Shown here piece by piece: positions 15,577 through 23,831 of a stretch of DNA of 34,161 nt (position 1 is its first letter; every line of letters begins with the position of its first letter). The stretch is from a virus, in IMG/VR virus record IMGVR_UViG_3300021961_009680, positions 1-34,161 of that record, one strand, 5' to 3'. The position numbers and the translations under genes are program-made. The notes beneath the pieces were generated by a model, which saw nothing but the letters and a program-made list of their open reading frames with translations, was not told the DNA's origin and did not search any database.

Positions 15577-16131
15577 TTATCTTTTGTATCCTTTAATAAC
15601 TTTAAGTAGTTCCGCCTTTGTTGTGTGTGGAGGTAAATGATTTTCCACTATTTTTAAAATATTCTCTTCAAGTTTTTTAACTTCAGATTTTTTACTTTTT
15701 GTTTTTTTCTCCGGTAATCCTTTATGTTTTGTTGATGCAAAATCCTCTAAATCACTTTTTGACATTTTAACCATTTCTTTAGATGAGCCTTTCAGTTCAC
15801 TTTTAGGTATATCTCCTTTTTTTGCCGCTAATGCGATTCCCATGGCTTTTTGTTGTTTTCTTGATACAGACTTTTCGGTAACTTCAGTTTCGATAGTTAC
15901 TTTTGTACCTGGCGCAACTTTTTTCATAGCATCAATTGTTTTAGGGTCTGTCAATTTATCTTTTTTAACGACCATGTCTAATTGTTCACCAAACTCCTTA
16001 GTTTTTTCTTTTTTTACTTTTTCATATAATAAATCAATTTGTTTATTATTGAATTTTTCTAAGGTTTTCATAGAAAATCCTTCGTGTAATAATACGCCTA
16101 TTTTATAATTAATGTGATTCATTTTTAACAA
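15577..16131 (-). CDS. basic DUF3008-like protein
   Basis: 184 residues from the first ATG (other in-frame ATGs at 16122 and 16071). Residues about 88-145 read SRKQQKAMGIALAAKKGDI, then LKGSSKEMVKMSKSDLEDFASTKHKGLP, which is the DUF3008 pattern (KSxxQQxAxGxALxxKxG, SMxKSMSKxxLexFAxTKxKGLPxK). The family is a short basic phage and bacterial protein of unknown role. The N-terminal 20-40 residues, with LLHEGFSMKTLEKFNNKQIDLLY, look like a separate helical module. The gene overlaps the 3' end of the 137-residue gene by 23 bases if the first ATG is used. It immediately precedes terminase, the place of a small terminase in many phages; I see no evidence beyond position for that role. Confidence 0.65.
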   Translation of the reverse strand: MLKMNHINYKIGVLLHEGFSMKTLEKFNNKQIDLLYEKVKKEKTKEFGEQLDMVVKKDKLTDPKTIDAMKKVAPGTKVTIETEVTEKSVSRKQQKAMGIALAAKKGDIPKSELKGSSKEMVKMSKSDLEDFASTKHKGLPEKKTKSKKSEVKKLEENILKIVENHLPPHTTKAELLKVIKGYKR

Positions 16132-16522
16132 AGTTTTTTTCCCAATTTAATACGATGTCTCGTTCATATAATTTATCTTCAATTGACTTTATACTCTCAC
16201 CATAATTGAAAACAAGTCTTTTTCTTTTATGTATTAATATATCGTCACTATTTGCATTTTCCCAACCTAAAGAAATAACACCATCAATTGCATCATAAAC
16301 CCCAAAATAGTCTGAATTTTGAATCAAAATTAATTCTATTTCTGAATTTTTTAAAACCCCAACCTTTTCTATGTAATTAATATTAGGCGGAAGTGGTTTT
16401 CCCGCGGCCGGTTCCGCATCCCAATCCTCACCCCAAACATCGTCCATATCTGAGAAAATAAATTCGTATATATTATCCCCTTTATAATTTGGACCTAACT
16501 CATTTATATAAACTAATTTCAT
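16109..16522 (-). CDS. conserved-looking hypothetical protein
   Basis: 137 residues, acidic; starts MKLVYINELGPNYKGDNIYEFIFSD. It has WGEDWDAEPAAGKPLPP near 30-46 and a beta-rich middle (IELILIQNSDYFGVYDAIDGVISLGWE), then RLVFNYGE and a helical end. No family recognised. Its ATG overlaps the TGA of the 455-residue gene (ATGA), so it is translated from the same message. It may be a DNA-packaging or head-completion accessory by position only. Confidence 0.65.
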   Translation of the reverse strand: MKLVYINELGPNYKGDNIYEFIFSDMDDVWGEDWDAEPAAGKPLPPNINYIEKVGVLKNSEIELILIQNSDYFGVYDAIDGVISLGWENANSDDILIHKRKRLVFNYGESIKSIEDKLYERDIVLNWEKNFVKNESH

Positions 16523-17886
16523 AAAATTCTTCCTCTTTGAGTTACCTTTAATTGTTTTCCGTTTTTAATAAAAATTAAATTTTCTTTATTTGTTTTTCCA
16601 ACAAATTTGGCATTTTCATTTAGAAGTTTAAAAGACGCTTTCATTTGTTCGATACTTTCTGACATTTGTCTTATTTCTTTTTTTATTTCGGCGTTTTTTA
16701 ATTGATTTTTTAAAAATTCTTTTTTTCTTTTTTCTTCTAATATTTTTTTCTCATTTGGTTTGTATTTGAAATATCCACCTAATACCTTCTCAACAACCGA
16801 TTCATTAAATCTATTGTGAGTTTCCATTGGTTCTCCAACCGGTCCTCCAGTATCTTCAGGTGATCCCATATCTTCAGATCCTCCCATATCAAAATCATCT
16901 TCTGAAGACATATCAAGATCTCCTTCCCCCTCGGCACCATACTCGGATTCATCTTCATCGAATTTAGAAAGTATATCTTCTCTATCATCTTCTTCTAAAT
17001 TATCTAAATTTAAGGCAGATATGATTGAATTTAAAACGTATTTAATATCGTCAGACTCTAAACTTTTTTCTTTTTCTATTGTTCTTAATCTTTGACTTAA
17101 TTTACCGGTTAATCTTTGTATTGATTTAAAACTTGGTGGTCTAGTTCCACCATCTAAATCTAAATCATCTCCTCCTTCAGGTTCTCCTGTTGGTTCCCCC
17201 ATAGGTTCTTCATCGCCTTCAGGCCCTCCTGTTGGTTCTGTACTTAATTCAGGTGTTGCACCCATATCACCTTCAGGTTCTCCTGTTGGTGTTTCTGACC
17301 CTGGTTCTCCTGTTGGCTCTCCGCTTTCGGGTGTTGCTGTTGGTTCTGTACTTAATTCAGGTAATCCTCCAGCGTCAGACGTAGGTTCACCTACAGGTCC
17401 TTCTTCACCTCCTGGGGGTGTTGTTGGAGCCGCTGGTGGTGCTGGTGCGGCAGGTGTAGATCCTCCCACATCAGGTGTTTTGTTTCCACCTTTTTTAGGT
17501 ACTTTTAGTACGAACTTTTTTTTTTGACCGGCTTGTTCGCCAATTAACGCAATACCTTCCTCATTTTCATAAATTCTATTAAGTTCAGCTGCGGTCAAAT
17601 TGAGTTTTTTCATCGCTTCAGAATAAGATCTGAAATATTTTCTTTGTGGTATTGGTTCTGAATAACCCAAAGCAGTTTCATTCAAACCTTTTTTAATTAT
17701 GTAACCCGATCTTTCTTTAACAATACCATATGTATAACCATCCGCTAACGTGACTGTATAATCAGTAGATGAGGTTTCATTTATATTTTGTTTTGGTGTT
17801 TCTTTGTATTGAGCGATTTCTAAAATCCTTCTAATTTTATCCATTCCTTGTAATTTCTCGCTACCAAGTGGTTTTAAATCTGCCAT
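16519..17886 (-). CDS. large hypothetical protein with Pro-Glu-Gly-rich linker
   Basis: 455 residues. Residues 1-125 are a folded-looking domain (TVTLADGYTYGIVKERSGYIIKKG, then FRSYSEAMKKLNLTAAELNRI). About 130-250 are low complexity, built from repeats of GEPTGEP, PELSTEPT and PEGD. Residues 255-310 are helical (SIQRLTGKLSQRLRTIEKE, VLNSIISALNLDNLEEDDRED). An acidic Asp/Ser/Gly stretch follows (310-350), then a basic coiled coil (365-425) and a small beta end. A domain, disordered linker, domain architecture is common in virion components of these phages. The repeat-rich linker has higher GC than its surroundings. It heads a unit running through the 137- and 184-residue genes to terminase and portal, with an octamer at 17949-17956. 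Confidence 0.6.
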   Translation of the reverse strand: MADLKPLGSEKLQGMDKIRRILEIAQYKETPKQNINETSSTDYTVTLADGYTYGIVKERSGYIIKKGLNETALGYSEPIPQRKYFRSYSEAMKKLNLTAAELNRIYENEEGIALIGEQAGQKKKFVLKVPKKGGNKTPDVGGSTPAAPAPPAAPTTPPGGEEGPVGEPTSDAGGLPELSTEPTATPESGEPTGEPGSETPTGEPEGDMGATPELSTEPTGGPEGDEEPMGEPTGEPEGGDDLDLDGGTRPPSFKSIQRLTGKLSQRLRTIEKEKSLESDDIKYVLNSIISALNLDNLEEDDREDILSKFDEDESEYGAEGEGDLDMSSEDDFDMGGSEDMGSPEDTGGPVGEPMETHNRFNESVVEKVLGGYFKYKPNEKKILEEKRKKEFLKNQLKNAEIKKEIRQMSESIEQMKASFKLLNENAKFVGKTNKENLIFIKNGKQLKVTQRGRIL

Positions 17887-17948
17887 ATTATTTTTTTTTG
17901 TTATTTAATAAATTATTTACACAAATTATGTGATAAAATATTTTTATA

Positions 17949-17956
17949 TATAAATA
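17949..17956 (-). promoter_or_regulatory. TATTTATA octamer upstream of packaging unit
   Basis: Minus-strand GTATATTTATATATAAAA, with the octamer 62 bases before the ATG at 17886. It stands in the 109-base gap 17887-17995, which holds no gene. A near-palindrome GCATAATTTG / CACAAATTATG around 17920-17970 is also visible. Confidence 0.4.
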
Positions 17957-17995
17957 TACGCATAATTTGTATTTTATATTTTTGTATATATATTA

Positions 17996-18754
17996 TTACT
18001 TTAAAGACAACTTTTTATCTACAAATTTATTTTTAAAGTTTTCAAGTTTTCCAATATAACCATTTCTTCTTAGGTATTTAAAAACTAAATTTTCATAAGA
18101 ATATTCACCTTCTCTTTTTAAACCACATGTTCGATATTTTCTAAGTTTTTCTCTATATTTTTTTACAAGTTTTAATGCTCCTTCAATATCCTCATCTTCG
18201 GCGTTTTCTAAAACACCATCAATAATGTCGGTCCATTGTTTAATTTTTTCTTTTAATTTTTTTTCATCTATTTTAAAATCTTCTTTTTTAGGGACCTTTA
18301 TCCATTTGTCTTTTAAAATAGAATAAACACCTTGACTTTCATTTTTTTCATTCAAATCTTGAACATAAAGTTCTGTTTCAAAACCTCTAATTGAAATATC
18401 GTGAGCCGCGTTAAATATTGATTTTTTTAGTCTAAATAATTCTTCATACATTTCTTTATCTTCTCCTGCCTCGTTCAAATCAATTAAAATGTGTAAATCA
18501 AAATCAGAAAATTCGCTCCAATTATAACCAACTAAAGAACCTACAAAAATAACATCTTGTATAAATAAGTCTGTATCTAAATAATCTATAAAAATTTCGG
18601 CAACTTTTAATAAACGTTCTCTAATTAATGGTTTTAATTTATAATTTTGAGCATCTTTATCTCCCATATATTTTTCATTTGGTAAGTCCCAAACATCAGG
18701 ATTTAATTCTTCCTGTAAATAAAAACTATTTATAATTTTTTTGCTGATCGCCAT
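17996..18754 (-). CDS. Pol beta-type nucleotidyltransferase
   Basis: 252 residues. The nucleotidyltransferase signature is plain: VIFVGSLVGYNWSEFSDFDLHI (about 68-89), that is GS (72-73) with Asp84 and Asp86 as the metal-binding pair, and TELYVQD (127-133) as the probable third acidic strand. The remainder is helical and charged (EKKLKEKIKQWTDIIDGVLENA). This fold transfers nucleotides to proteins, RNA or small molecules. The family includes antitoxin or toxin MNT enzymes, tRNA nucleotidyltransferases and uncharacterised phage enzymes; I cannot tell which substrate is used. There is no HEPN partner beside it, which speaks against a HEPN-MNT toxin-antitoxin pair. A TATTTATT element lies just before the start. 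Confidence 0.75.
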   Translation of the reverse strand: MAISKKIINSFYLQEELNPDVWDLPNEKYMGDKDAQNYKLKPLIRERLLKVAEIFIDYLDTDLFIQDVIFVGSLVGYNWSEFSDFDLHILIDLNEAGEDKEMYEELFRLKKSIFNAAHDISIRGFETELYVQDLNEKNESQGVYSILKDKWIKVPKKEDFKIDEKKLKEKIKQWTDIIDGVLENAEDEDIEGALKLVKKYREKLRKYRTCGLKREGEYSYENLVFKYLRRNGYIGKLENFKNKFVDKKLSLK

Positions 18755-18775
18755 AATAATAAATATGGCAAAAAA

Positions 18776-19024
18776 TTAATTATTTAGTTTTTTGTATTTA
18801 TATGTTTTTGATATTTGTGTATTGAAGAATTTTCCTTGTGAATCAGACAACCTAAATTGTGTGTATGTGGTATGTGGTACTTCATCATATTCATAAGACA
18901 TACCATTTTTAAATTCAACAATTAGTTTTTTTGTGTCTAAATCGTATTCAGTTTTTTTTAAATTACTCGACTCTACTTCGCAAATAATTTTTGTTCCAAT
19001 AATTTCAGTCTTTTTAATTGCCAT
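18776..19024 (-). CDS. KTSC-domain protein
   Basis: 82 residues. The sequence follows the KTSC family throughout: VESSNLKKTEYDLDTKKL (first strands, SSNL equivalent to SSNI), VEFKNGMSYEYDEVP (the hallmark FxxGxxYxYxxVP), then FRLSDSQGKFFNTQI and a closing KTYKYKK. KTSC proteins are small beta-rich phage and bacterial proteins, sometimes fused to lysyl-tRNA synthetase, of unknown biochemical role. It lies 21 bases upstream of the nucleotidyltransferase and is probably co-transcribed with it. The hairpin at 19053-19081 insulates it from the UVR-motif gene. Confidence 0.8.
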   Translation of the reverse strand: MAIKKTEIIGTKIICEVESSNLKKTEYDLDTKKLIVEFKNGMSYEYDEVPHTTYTQFRLSDSQGKFFNTQISKTYKYKKLNN

Positions 19025-19052
19025 AATCTTTTATTTATAAAATATATTAATT

Positions 19053-19081
19053 AAAAAAAAAATCCACCTTTTGGGTGGATT
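19053..19081 (-). terminator. terminator after UVR-motif gene
   Basis: On the minus strand arms AATCCACC and GGTGGATT around a five-base loop are followed by a run of ten T. Classic intrinsic terminator, 21 bases past the stop at 19102. Confidence 0.9.
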
Positions 19082-19101
19082 CAAAACTCAAAAAGAACGA
19101 A

Positions 19102-19467
19102 TTATTTTAAATCTTTAATTTTGTCTCTAATTATTATCGCATTTTCAAAATCTTGTTTTTTTACACATTCATCTAGTTCTTTATTAAGTTTTATAAGTTC
19201 TTCTTTATTTTTTTCTAAATTTTTAATTTTGTCTCTGAGTTCTACTGCTTCCTCAAAATTTTGTTTATCAACCGCAATATCTAATTTTTGTTTTAATAAA
19301 GATATCTCATCTTGTTTATTAAGGTTTCCACGTTTATTTGTAATGTAGGTAAAAGAAATACTTCCATCTTCAGACTTATAGTTTTTTCTTTCCCAATTAC
19401 CACCATTAAAAAATGGATCTGATGACCATAGTTCGTTAAATAATTTTTCAAAATTTCTACTAAACAT
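19102..19467 (-). CDS. UVR-motif protein, candidate ClpC partner
   Basis: 121 residues. An N-terminal part (1-52; FEKLFNELWSSDPFF, then SISFTYITNKRG) is followed by two tandem UVR motifs: LKQKLDIAVDKQNFEEAVELRDKI (58-82) and LNKELDECVKKQDFENAIIIRDKI (94-117). UVR motifs occur in UvrB and UvrC, in the ClpC middle domain, and in McsA, which activates ClpC-linked proteolysis in Firmicutes. This protein lacks the CxxC zinc knuckles of McsA. It is transcribed divergently from the ClpC-like gene across a 175-base region with TGACA repeats, so a joint function is the simplest reading: adaptor or regulator of the unfoldase. A DNA-repair link through UvrA-UvrB-like contacts is the alternative; no uvr gene is nearby. 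Confidence 0.75.
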   Translation of the reverse strand: MFSRNFEKLFNELWSSDPFFNGGNWERKNYKSEDGSISFTYITNKRGNLNKQDEISLLKQKLDIAVDKQNFEEAVELRDKIKNLEKNKEELIKLNKELDECVKKQDFENAIIIRDKIKDLK

Positions 19468-19533
19468 AATTTTATTTTTTTATAAGTTTATTTTGGTACG
19501 ATTTTACACCAATTAAATGCCAAATAAAAAAAA

Positions 19534-19560
19534 TATGACAAAATGTCAGTATATATGACA
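19534..19560. promoter_or_regulatory. TGACA operator-like repeats between UVR gene and ClpC-like gene
   Basis: TATGACA occurs at 19534-19540 and 19554-19560, 20 bases apart, with TGTCA between them at 19544-19548. This gives two overlapping dyads: TGACA AAA TGTCA (19536-19548) and TGTCA N7 TGACA (19544-19560). A second dyad TTGGT N10 ACCAA lies at about 19493-19514, nearer the UVR gene. The arrangement suggests a regulator controlling both divergent genes. It is unlike the CtsR or HrcA operators I know. Confidence 0.5.
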
Positions 19561-19583
19561 TTATGATAAAAAATTAAAAATTA

Positions 19584-19614
19584 TTGATTATTAATCTATA
19601 TTTAATTAACTTTT
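19584..19614 (+). promoter_or_regulatory. weak Bacteroidetes-type promoter for ClpC-like gene
   Basis: TTG at 19584-19586 and TAACTTTT at 19607-19614 with 20 bases between, seven of eight at the -7 element, 28 bases before the ATG at 19643. Plausible but weak. Confidence 0.3.
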
Positions 19615-19642
19615 AGACAAATAAAAAATTAAAAAAATTATT

Positions 19643-21688
19643 ATGATTGAATCATTTGACGAATCAGAAAAATCTAAAAATAAAAATACAGAGACAAAAA
19701 CAAAAACACCTGTTTTAGACAACTTTTCAAGAGACCTTATAAAATTAGCAGAAGAGGGAAAATTGGATCCCGTTGTTGGTAGAGAAAATGAGATTAATAG
19801 AATTGCTCAAATTCTTTCAAGAAGAAAAAAAAATAATCCAATTATATTAGGCGAACCAGGTTGTGGTAAAACAGCTATAGTTGAGGGATTAGCTAAAAAA
19901 ATTTTTGAGGGGGATTGTCCTCAAAATTTAGCGGGAAAAAGAATTGTTTCATTAGATATGACCTCAATTGTTGCAGGTACTAAATACAGAGGTCAATTTG
20001 AAGAAAGAATGAAGGTTATAATGGAAGAGTTATATAATAATCCTGATATAATTGTATTCATCGACGAAATACATACGATGATTGGTGCAGGTAACGCCTC
20101 AGGGTCTATGGATGCGTCAAATATCTTTAAACCTGCGCTTTCAAGAGGTGAACTACAGTGTATTGGGGCAACCACACTTGAGGAATACAGAAAAAATATT
20201 GAAAAGGATGGCGCATTAGAAAGAAGATTTCAAAAAGTTATGGTGGACCCATCAACAAAAGAAGAAACTCTACAAATATTAAAAAATGTTAAAGAAAGAT
20301 ATGAAGACCACCATAAAGTCACTTATAGTGATGATATATTAAAATTATGTGTTGAGTTAGCAGATAGATATATTACAGATAGAGAATTCCCTGATAAAGC
20401 TTTTGATATTATTGATGAGGTTGGTGCTAGATCACAAGTAGAAATTAAATTACCTGAAATTATTGAGGATTTAAAAAGACAAGCACAAGAAATAAAAGAA
20501 GAAAAAGTAAAAGTTATTAATAGTCAAAGATATGAGGAAGCAGCAAACCTTAGAGATAAAGAAAGAAAAATTTTAAATGATTTAGAAAGAGAAAAATCTG
20601 AGTTTGAAAAAAATAGAAATTTATTTAAAAGGGAAGTTACTGAAGATGTGGTTTATGACGTAGCATCATTAATTACAAAAATACCTATTTCTAAAATATC
20701 AACGGACGAGACAGAGCAATTAAAAACCCTAAAAGAAACTTTATGTTCTAAAGTAATAGGTCAAGATGACGCCGTATCAAAAATTTCAAGAGCAATCCAA
20801 AGAAATAAAGTTGGTTTAAATGATCCTAAAAAACCAATATTTAGTGGTTTATTAATTGGTAATTCGGGTGTCGGTAAAACTGAGTTAGCAAAACAATTGG
20901 CAAAACATATGTTTAATAGTGAAGATGCATTGATAAGATTAGATATGAGTGAATTTTCAGATAAGATTGCAACATCAAAATTAACAGGAACTTCACCAGG
21001 TTATGTTGGGTATGAGGATGGGTCTCCATTTTTAAATAAAATTAAAAATAAACCTTATTCAGTTATTTTATTAGATGAGATTGAAAAGGCACATCCCGAA
21101 ATATTCAACGTATTTTTACAGATGTTAGATGAAGGATTTTTAACTGATGGTCACGGAAGAAAAATTAATTTCAAAAATTGTATAATATTAATGACCTCTA
21201 ATGTTGGTACTAGAATAGTTCAACAATATGGTACAGGTGTTGGTTTTTCAACAAACACTAAGCAAGAACAAAAAGATGAGGAAATTAAATCAGTATTAGA
21301 AAAAGAATTATTTAAAAAGTTTGCACCTGAATTTATAAATAGATTTGACGAGATAATATACTTTAAAGATCTTACTGAAAATGATTTATTAAAAATTGTA
21401 GAAATTGAATTAGTAAAAGTATATGAAAGAATTAATGGAATTGATTTTGAATTAGAAGTAGAAGAAAGTTTGAAAAAACATATCATTTCTGTAGGTACAG
21501 ACACTAGATTTGGTGCAAGAATATTAAAAAGAACAATTCAAAAGTGGGTTGATGATGCTGTGACTGATAAAATTATTTCCGACAATCCAGAAAAAGGTTC
21601 TAAATTTACATTATCATATAACGAAAAAGATAAAAAAACAGAGGTTAAAATAAAAAAACCCACAAAAAAAAGAAAAAACATTTTGTAG
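19643..21688 (+). CDS. clpC: ClpC-like AAA+ unfoldase lacking the N-domain
   Basis: 681 residues; host ClpC is about 840. The usual 150-residue Clp N repeats are missing: a 25-residue polar start leads straight into [23 protein letters not shown]. First ATPase: Walker A GEPGCGKT (70-77), Walker [10 protein letters not shown] (136-144), arginine-finger region [10 protein letters not shown] (190-199). The short middle domain has a UVR-like helix [14 protein letters not shown] (294-307), as in ClpC and unlike the long ClpB propeller. Second ATPase: GNSGVGKT (406-413), VILLDE (474-479), sensor-2 region GARILKR (624-630). The loop GTGVGFSTN holds VGF (533-535), the ClpP-docking tripeptide of ClpC, so the enzyme should feed host ClpP. 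Loss of the N-domain should remove normal adaptor binding, making the adjacent UVR protein or a phage-specific substrate likely. All catalytic motifs look intact. It ends with a basic tail and TAG. Confidence 0.93.
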   Translation: MIESFDESEKSKNKNTETKTKTPVLDNFSRDLIKLAEEGKLDPVVGRENEINRIAQILSRRKKNNPIILGEPGCGKTAIVEGLAKKIFEGDCPQNLAGKRIVSLDMTSIVAGTKYRGQFEERMKVIMEELYNNPDIIVFIDEIHTMIGAGNASGSMDASNIFKPALSRGELQCIGATTLEEYRKNIEKDGALERRFQKVMVDPSTKEETLQILKNVKERYEDHHKVTYSDDILKLCVELADRYITDREFPDKAFDIIDEVGARSQVEIKLPEIIEDLKRQAQEIKEEKVKVINSQRYEEAANLRDKERKILNDLEREKSEFEKNRNLFKREVTEDVVYDVASLITKIPISKISTDETEQLKTLKETLCSKVIGQDDAVSKISRAIQRNKVGLNDPKKPIFSGLLIGNSGVGKTELAKQLAKHMFNSEDALIRLDMSEFSDKIATSKLTGTSPGYVGYEDGSPFLNKIKNKPYSVILLDEIEKAHPEIFNVFLQMLDEGFLTDGHGRKINFKNCIILMTSNVGTRIVQQYGTGVGFSTNTKQEQKDEEIKSVLEKELFKKFAPEFINRFDEIIYFKDLTENDLLKIVEIELVKVYERINGIDFELEVEESLKKHIISVGTDTRFGARILKRTIQKWVDDAVTDKIISDNPEKGSKFTLSYNEKDKKTEVKIKKPTKKRKNIL

Positions 21689-21712
21689 ATTCTAAAAGTT
21701 TTCGTAAGTTTG
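21683..21712 (+). promoter_or_regulatory. Bacteroidetes-type promoter for exported 174-aa protein
   Basis: TTTTG ending at 21685 and TAAGTTTG (21705-21712), a full TAnnTTTG match with 19 bases between, 26 bases before the ATG at 21739. The -33 part overlaps the stop codon of the ClpC-like gene. Confidence 0.55.
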
Positions 21713-21738
21713 TATTATAAATAATTAAATACACTATT

Positions 21739-22263
21739 ATGAAAACGTTATTAACCTTAATTTCTTGTTTATTTTTAAATTTTGTTTTTTCACAATCAAA
21801 TGAGTATTTGATTAAAGAATCAATATTAAGTTCAATGAACCAAATTCGTTTAGATAAAAACTTAGGTAAAATAGACACTACTTACGAGTCTAATTTTATT
21901 AGTTCAATATTTTATAAATTGCATGATAAAATCGATAAAGACAAAATTATTTTTGAAACGGGATATAGTAATGAATGGGCGGCATACGATTATCAAAAAT
22001 TTACATTATATATTAGTAAATCTGAAAAAAATGTTACTAATCTTGTGGATTCAGTTTTTAAAATTTTAATTTCAAAATACAATTGTTCACACGTTAAATG
22101 GTTTAGTTTTGATAACAATAAATACTCAAAGCCAATTATATTGGGTATTTGTGTAACGAATAAAACAATTGACGATCAAAAAAGTTATTTAACGTATGAT
22201 GTTATTATTACATCCATTAAAAACGTTCCTGAATTAGAAAAATGTGTTTTATTTAACAATTAA
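21739..22263 (+). CDS. small exported protein, function unknown
   Basis: 174 residues. A clean signal peptide (MKTLLTLISCLFLNFVFS before Q19) in flavobacterial style. The mature part is mixed alpha/beta: a first helix with SILSSMNQIRLDKNLGKI, faintly like the start of CAP/SCP-type secreted proteins, then FETGYSNEWAAYDYQKFTLYISKSE, then a Cys pair (C78-type NCSHVKW and GICVTN). There is no T9SS C-terminal signal, so a periplasmic location is likely. It follows the ClpC-like gene by 50 bases but has its own promoter, and it converges on the OmpA-like gene with only two bases between the stops. The function cannot be assigned from sequence. Confidence 0.65.
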   Translation: MKTLLTLISCLFLNFVFSQSNEYLIKESILSSMNQIRLDKNLGKIDTTYESNFISSIFYKLHDKIDKDKIIFETGYSNEWAAYDYQKFTLYISKSEKNVTNLVDSVFKILISKYNCSHVKWFSFDNNKYSKPIILGICVTNKTIDDQKSYLTYDVIITSIKNVPELEKCVLFNN

Positions 22264-22265
22264 TT

Positions 22266-23783
22266 TTATGATGTCTGACATTTTGTAGACATATAAAATA
22301 TAGTACCTTCTAATGGTGAAAAAACATAAAGTTGTATTGTTTCGTTTTCTGTTTGTTTAGTAAAACTAAATTGCCATTTTAACTCAGCTTTATTTTTTCC
22401 TTTTGAAACTATATCAAATTTAGACCTTAGTAATATTAAAGAATAGATTTTTCCTTCTTTAGCTAACTCAACTAGAACATCTGGAGTTATTGGTAGTTGT
22501 TCTAGTCTTGCACCATCCATACCTACACTTCTATTATTTATAGTGTTTAAAAATGCCGACTTTTTTTTCTTATCCCAAGTTTTAGGTATTCCAAAACCTC
22601 CATTTTTAATTAATTTTCTAATAATTTTCCATTTACTTTTTTCAAAAAAGTTCATATCAACATAAAAACCAGGTAGTGATGTTTTTGCCCATGTTGTCTT
22701 TGGGTTCATGCCAATCATCGCGGTTAGGTATGGTGCCCAATTTTCTTTTTTCAATAATGTTTTTGCGGTATCAGATATAAGTGTTTTTATCTCCGTTAAA
22801 TTACCTATTGGTACATATTCGTCGTCTTTTGTTGTTAATGTACCACCAACTGATTTAATAAAATTATCTACGTCAGTTTTTAATCCTTTGGATTTAAGAT
22901 CCGCCAACTCACTAACAAAATTTCTCATACCCCTACCTTTACCCTTTGATGTCATACCAATAAATCCACTGAACGCCTCTCTACCGTCACCACCCTCACC
23001 TACTTTTATGTAAAAGGCATCAGGGAAATCTACAGGGTCAAAATATATTGTCATTTGATCCCCAACACCTATTGGTGTAGAAAAGGTTTGTGAATAACCA
23101 ACATAAGGAGGTTTTAAACTTTCTTTCCCCGCATACTCGGTTGGCGGTAAGTTACATTTTAAATTTTCTGTGGTTGCGGTAATTGGTGGTGGTACATCAT
23201 CTTCTTTTTCTTTTCCTTTAGAAAACGTGGCCTTTACATATCTATCATTTGGATTGTTTTGAGAGGTACTAACCTTATTTGTTCCATTAATTATCACTGA
23301 CTTATCTAACTCATTTTGTGTAATACCCAAATCTTCTGTTAATATTTTCTTTATTAGATCAACTGCGGTTTGCATTCTGGCCCTTGATAGTGTTTCGTTT
23401 TGTTCTTGAGCGGACATACTTGATGTTATACCTAAATCTGCACATAATTGTAATGCGCTTTGGCTAAGTCTAGAAGCATCAGCACTAGCTTCAACGTTAA
23501 TTTGAATGTAGTGATTTTTAAAACCAGGGTCGGGATTTTTTATAAAATTAACTAAAGATGCCAAATCTCCCTTTAATTTTACTTTAATTGCTTCTGTTGG
23601 TCTATATTCTCCAGCAGGAAAATTCAATCTTACTTCTGGTAAATTTAATCCACCTTCATTAATATTAAATCTACCACTTTTTTCATTATAATTAGATATT
23701 AATGTTTTACCTGCCGCGTTATAATGCATTTCAAGTATTCTTTTCTTTTCACCATCATTAAGACTTAATAAAATATTTTTCAT
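22266..23783 (-). CDS. large protein with OmpA-like segment
   Basis: 505 residues without signal peptide. The start MKNILLSLNDGEKKRILEMHYNA is a helical motif I associate with structural proteins of marine and freshwater Bacteroidetes phages. Residues about 92-187 resemble an OmpA-like peptidoglycan-binding domain: YIQINVEASADASRL, then LSRARMQTAVDLIKKIL, GITQNELDKSVIINGTNKV and NPNDRYVKATF, the usual beta-alpha-beta layout with the N-x(2)-LSxxRA phrase. A Pro linker follows (around 195-205), then a 300-residue C-terminal region of unknown fold (GVGDQMTIYFDPVDFPDAFYIKVGEGGDGREAF). Binding to host cell wall, for instance as a tail-associated protein, is a reasonable guess; no hydrolase motif is visible. 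Confidence 0.6.
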   Translation of the reverse strand: MKNILLSLNDGEKKRILEMHYNAAGKTLISNYNEKSGRFNINEGGLNLPEVRLNFPAGEYRPTEAIKVKLKGDLASLVNFIKNPDPGFKNHYIQINVEASADASRLSQSALQLCADLGITSSMSAQEQNETLSRARMQTAVDLIKKILTEDLGITQNELDKSVIINGTNKVSTSQNNPNDRYVKATFSKGKEKEDDVPPPITATTENLKCNLPPTEYAGKESLKPPYVGYSQTFSTPIGVGDQMTIYFDPVDFPDAFYIKVGEGGDGREAFSGFIGMTSKGKGRGMRNFVSELADLKSKGLKTDVDNFIKSVGGTLTTKDDEYVPIGNLTEIKTLISDTAKTLLKKENWAPYLTAMIGMNPKTTWAKTSLPGFYVDMNFFEKSKWKIIRKLIKNGGFGIPKTWDKKKKSAFLNTINNRSVGMDGARLEQLPITPDVLVELAKEGKIYSLILLRSKFDIVSKGKNKAELKWQFSFTKQTENETIQLYVFSPLEGTIFYMSTKCQTS

Positions 23784-23831
23784 AAATTTTTGTTTTTATA
23801 AATAAATATATTACCTTTACAAAAAAAGAAA
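23784..23831. promoter_or_regulatory. compact divergent promoter region
   Basis: Only 48 bases separate two divergent starts. Minus strand: AATATATTTATTTATAAAA, with octamer TATTTATA at 23804-23797, 13 bases from the ATG at 23783. Plus strand: TTTTTG ending at 23792 and TACCTTTA (23812-23819), seven of eight for the Bacteroidetes -7 element, 12 bases from the ATG at 23832, which implies a very short leader. Confidence 0.45.

Noticed and set aside
17160-17470. Tandem DNA repeat in the 455-residue gene
   Set aside because: The repeats are Pro-Glu-Gly-Thr codon patterns of a disordered linker, irregular in unit length, not a CRISPR or structural DNA array.
17996-19024. HEPN-MNT toxin-antitoxin pair formed by the nucleotidyltransferase and the small neighbour
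   Set aside because: The neighbour is a KTSC-domain protein with no HEPN RxxxxH motif.
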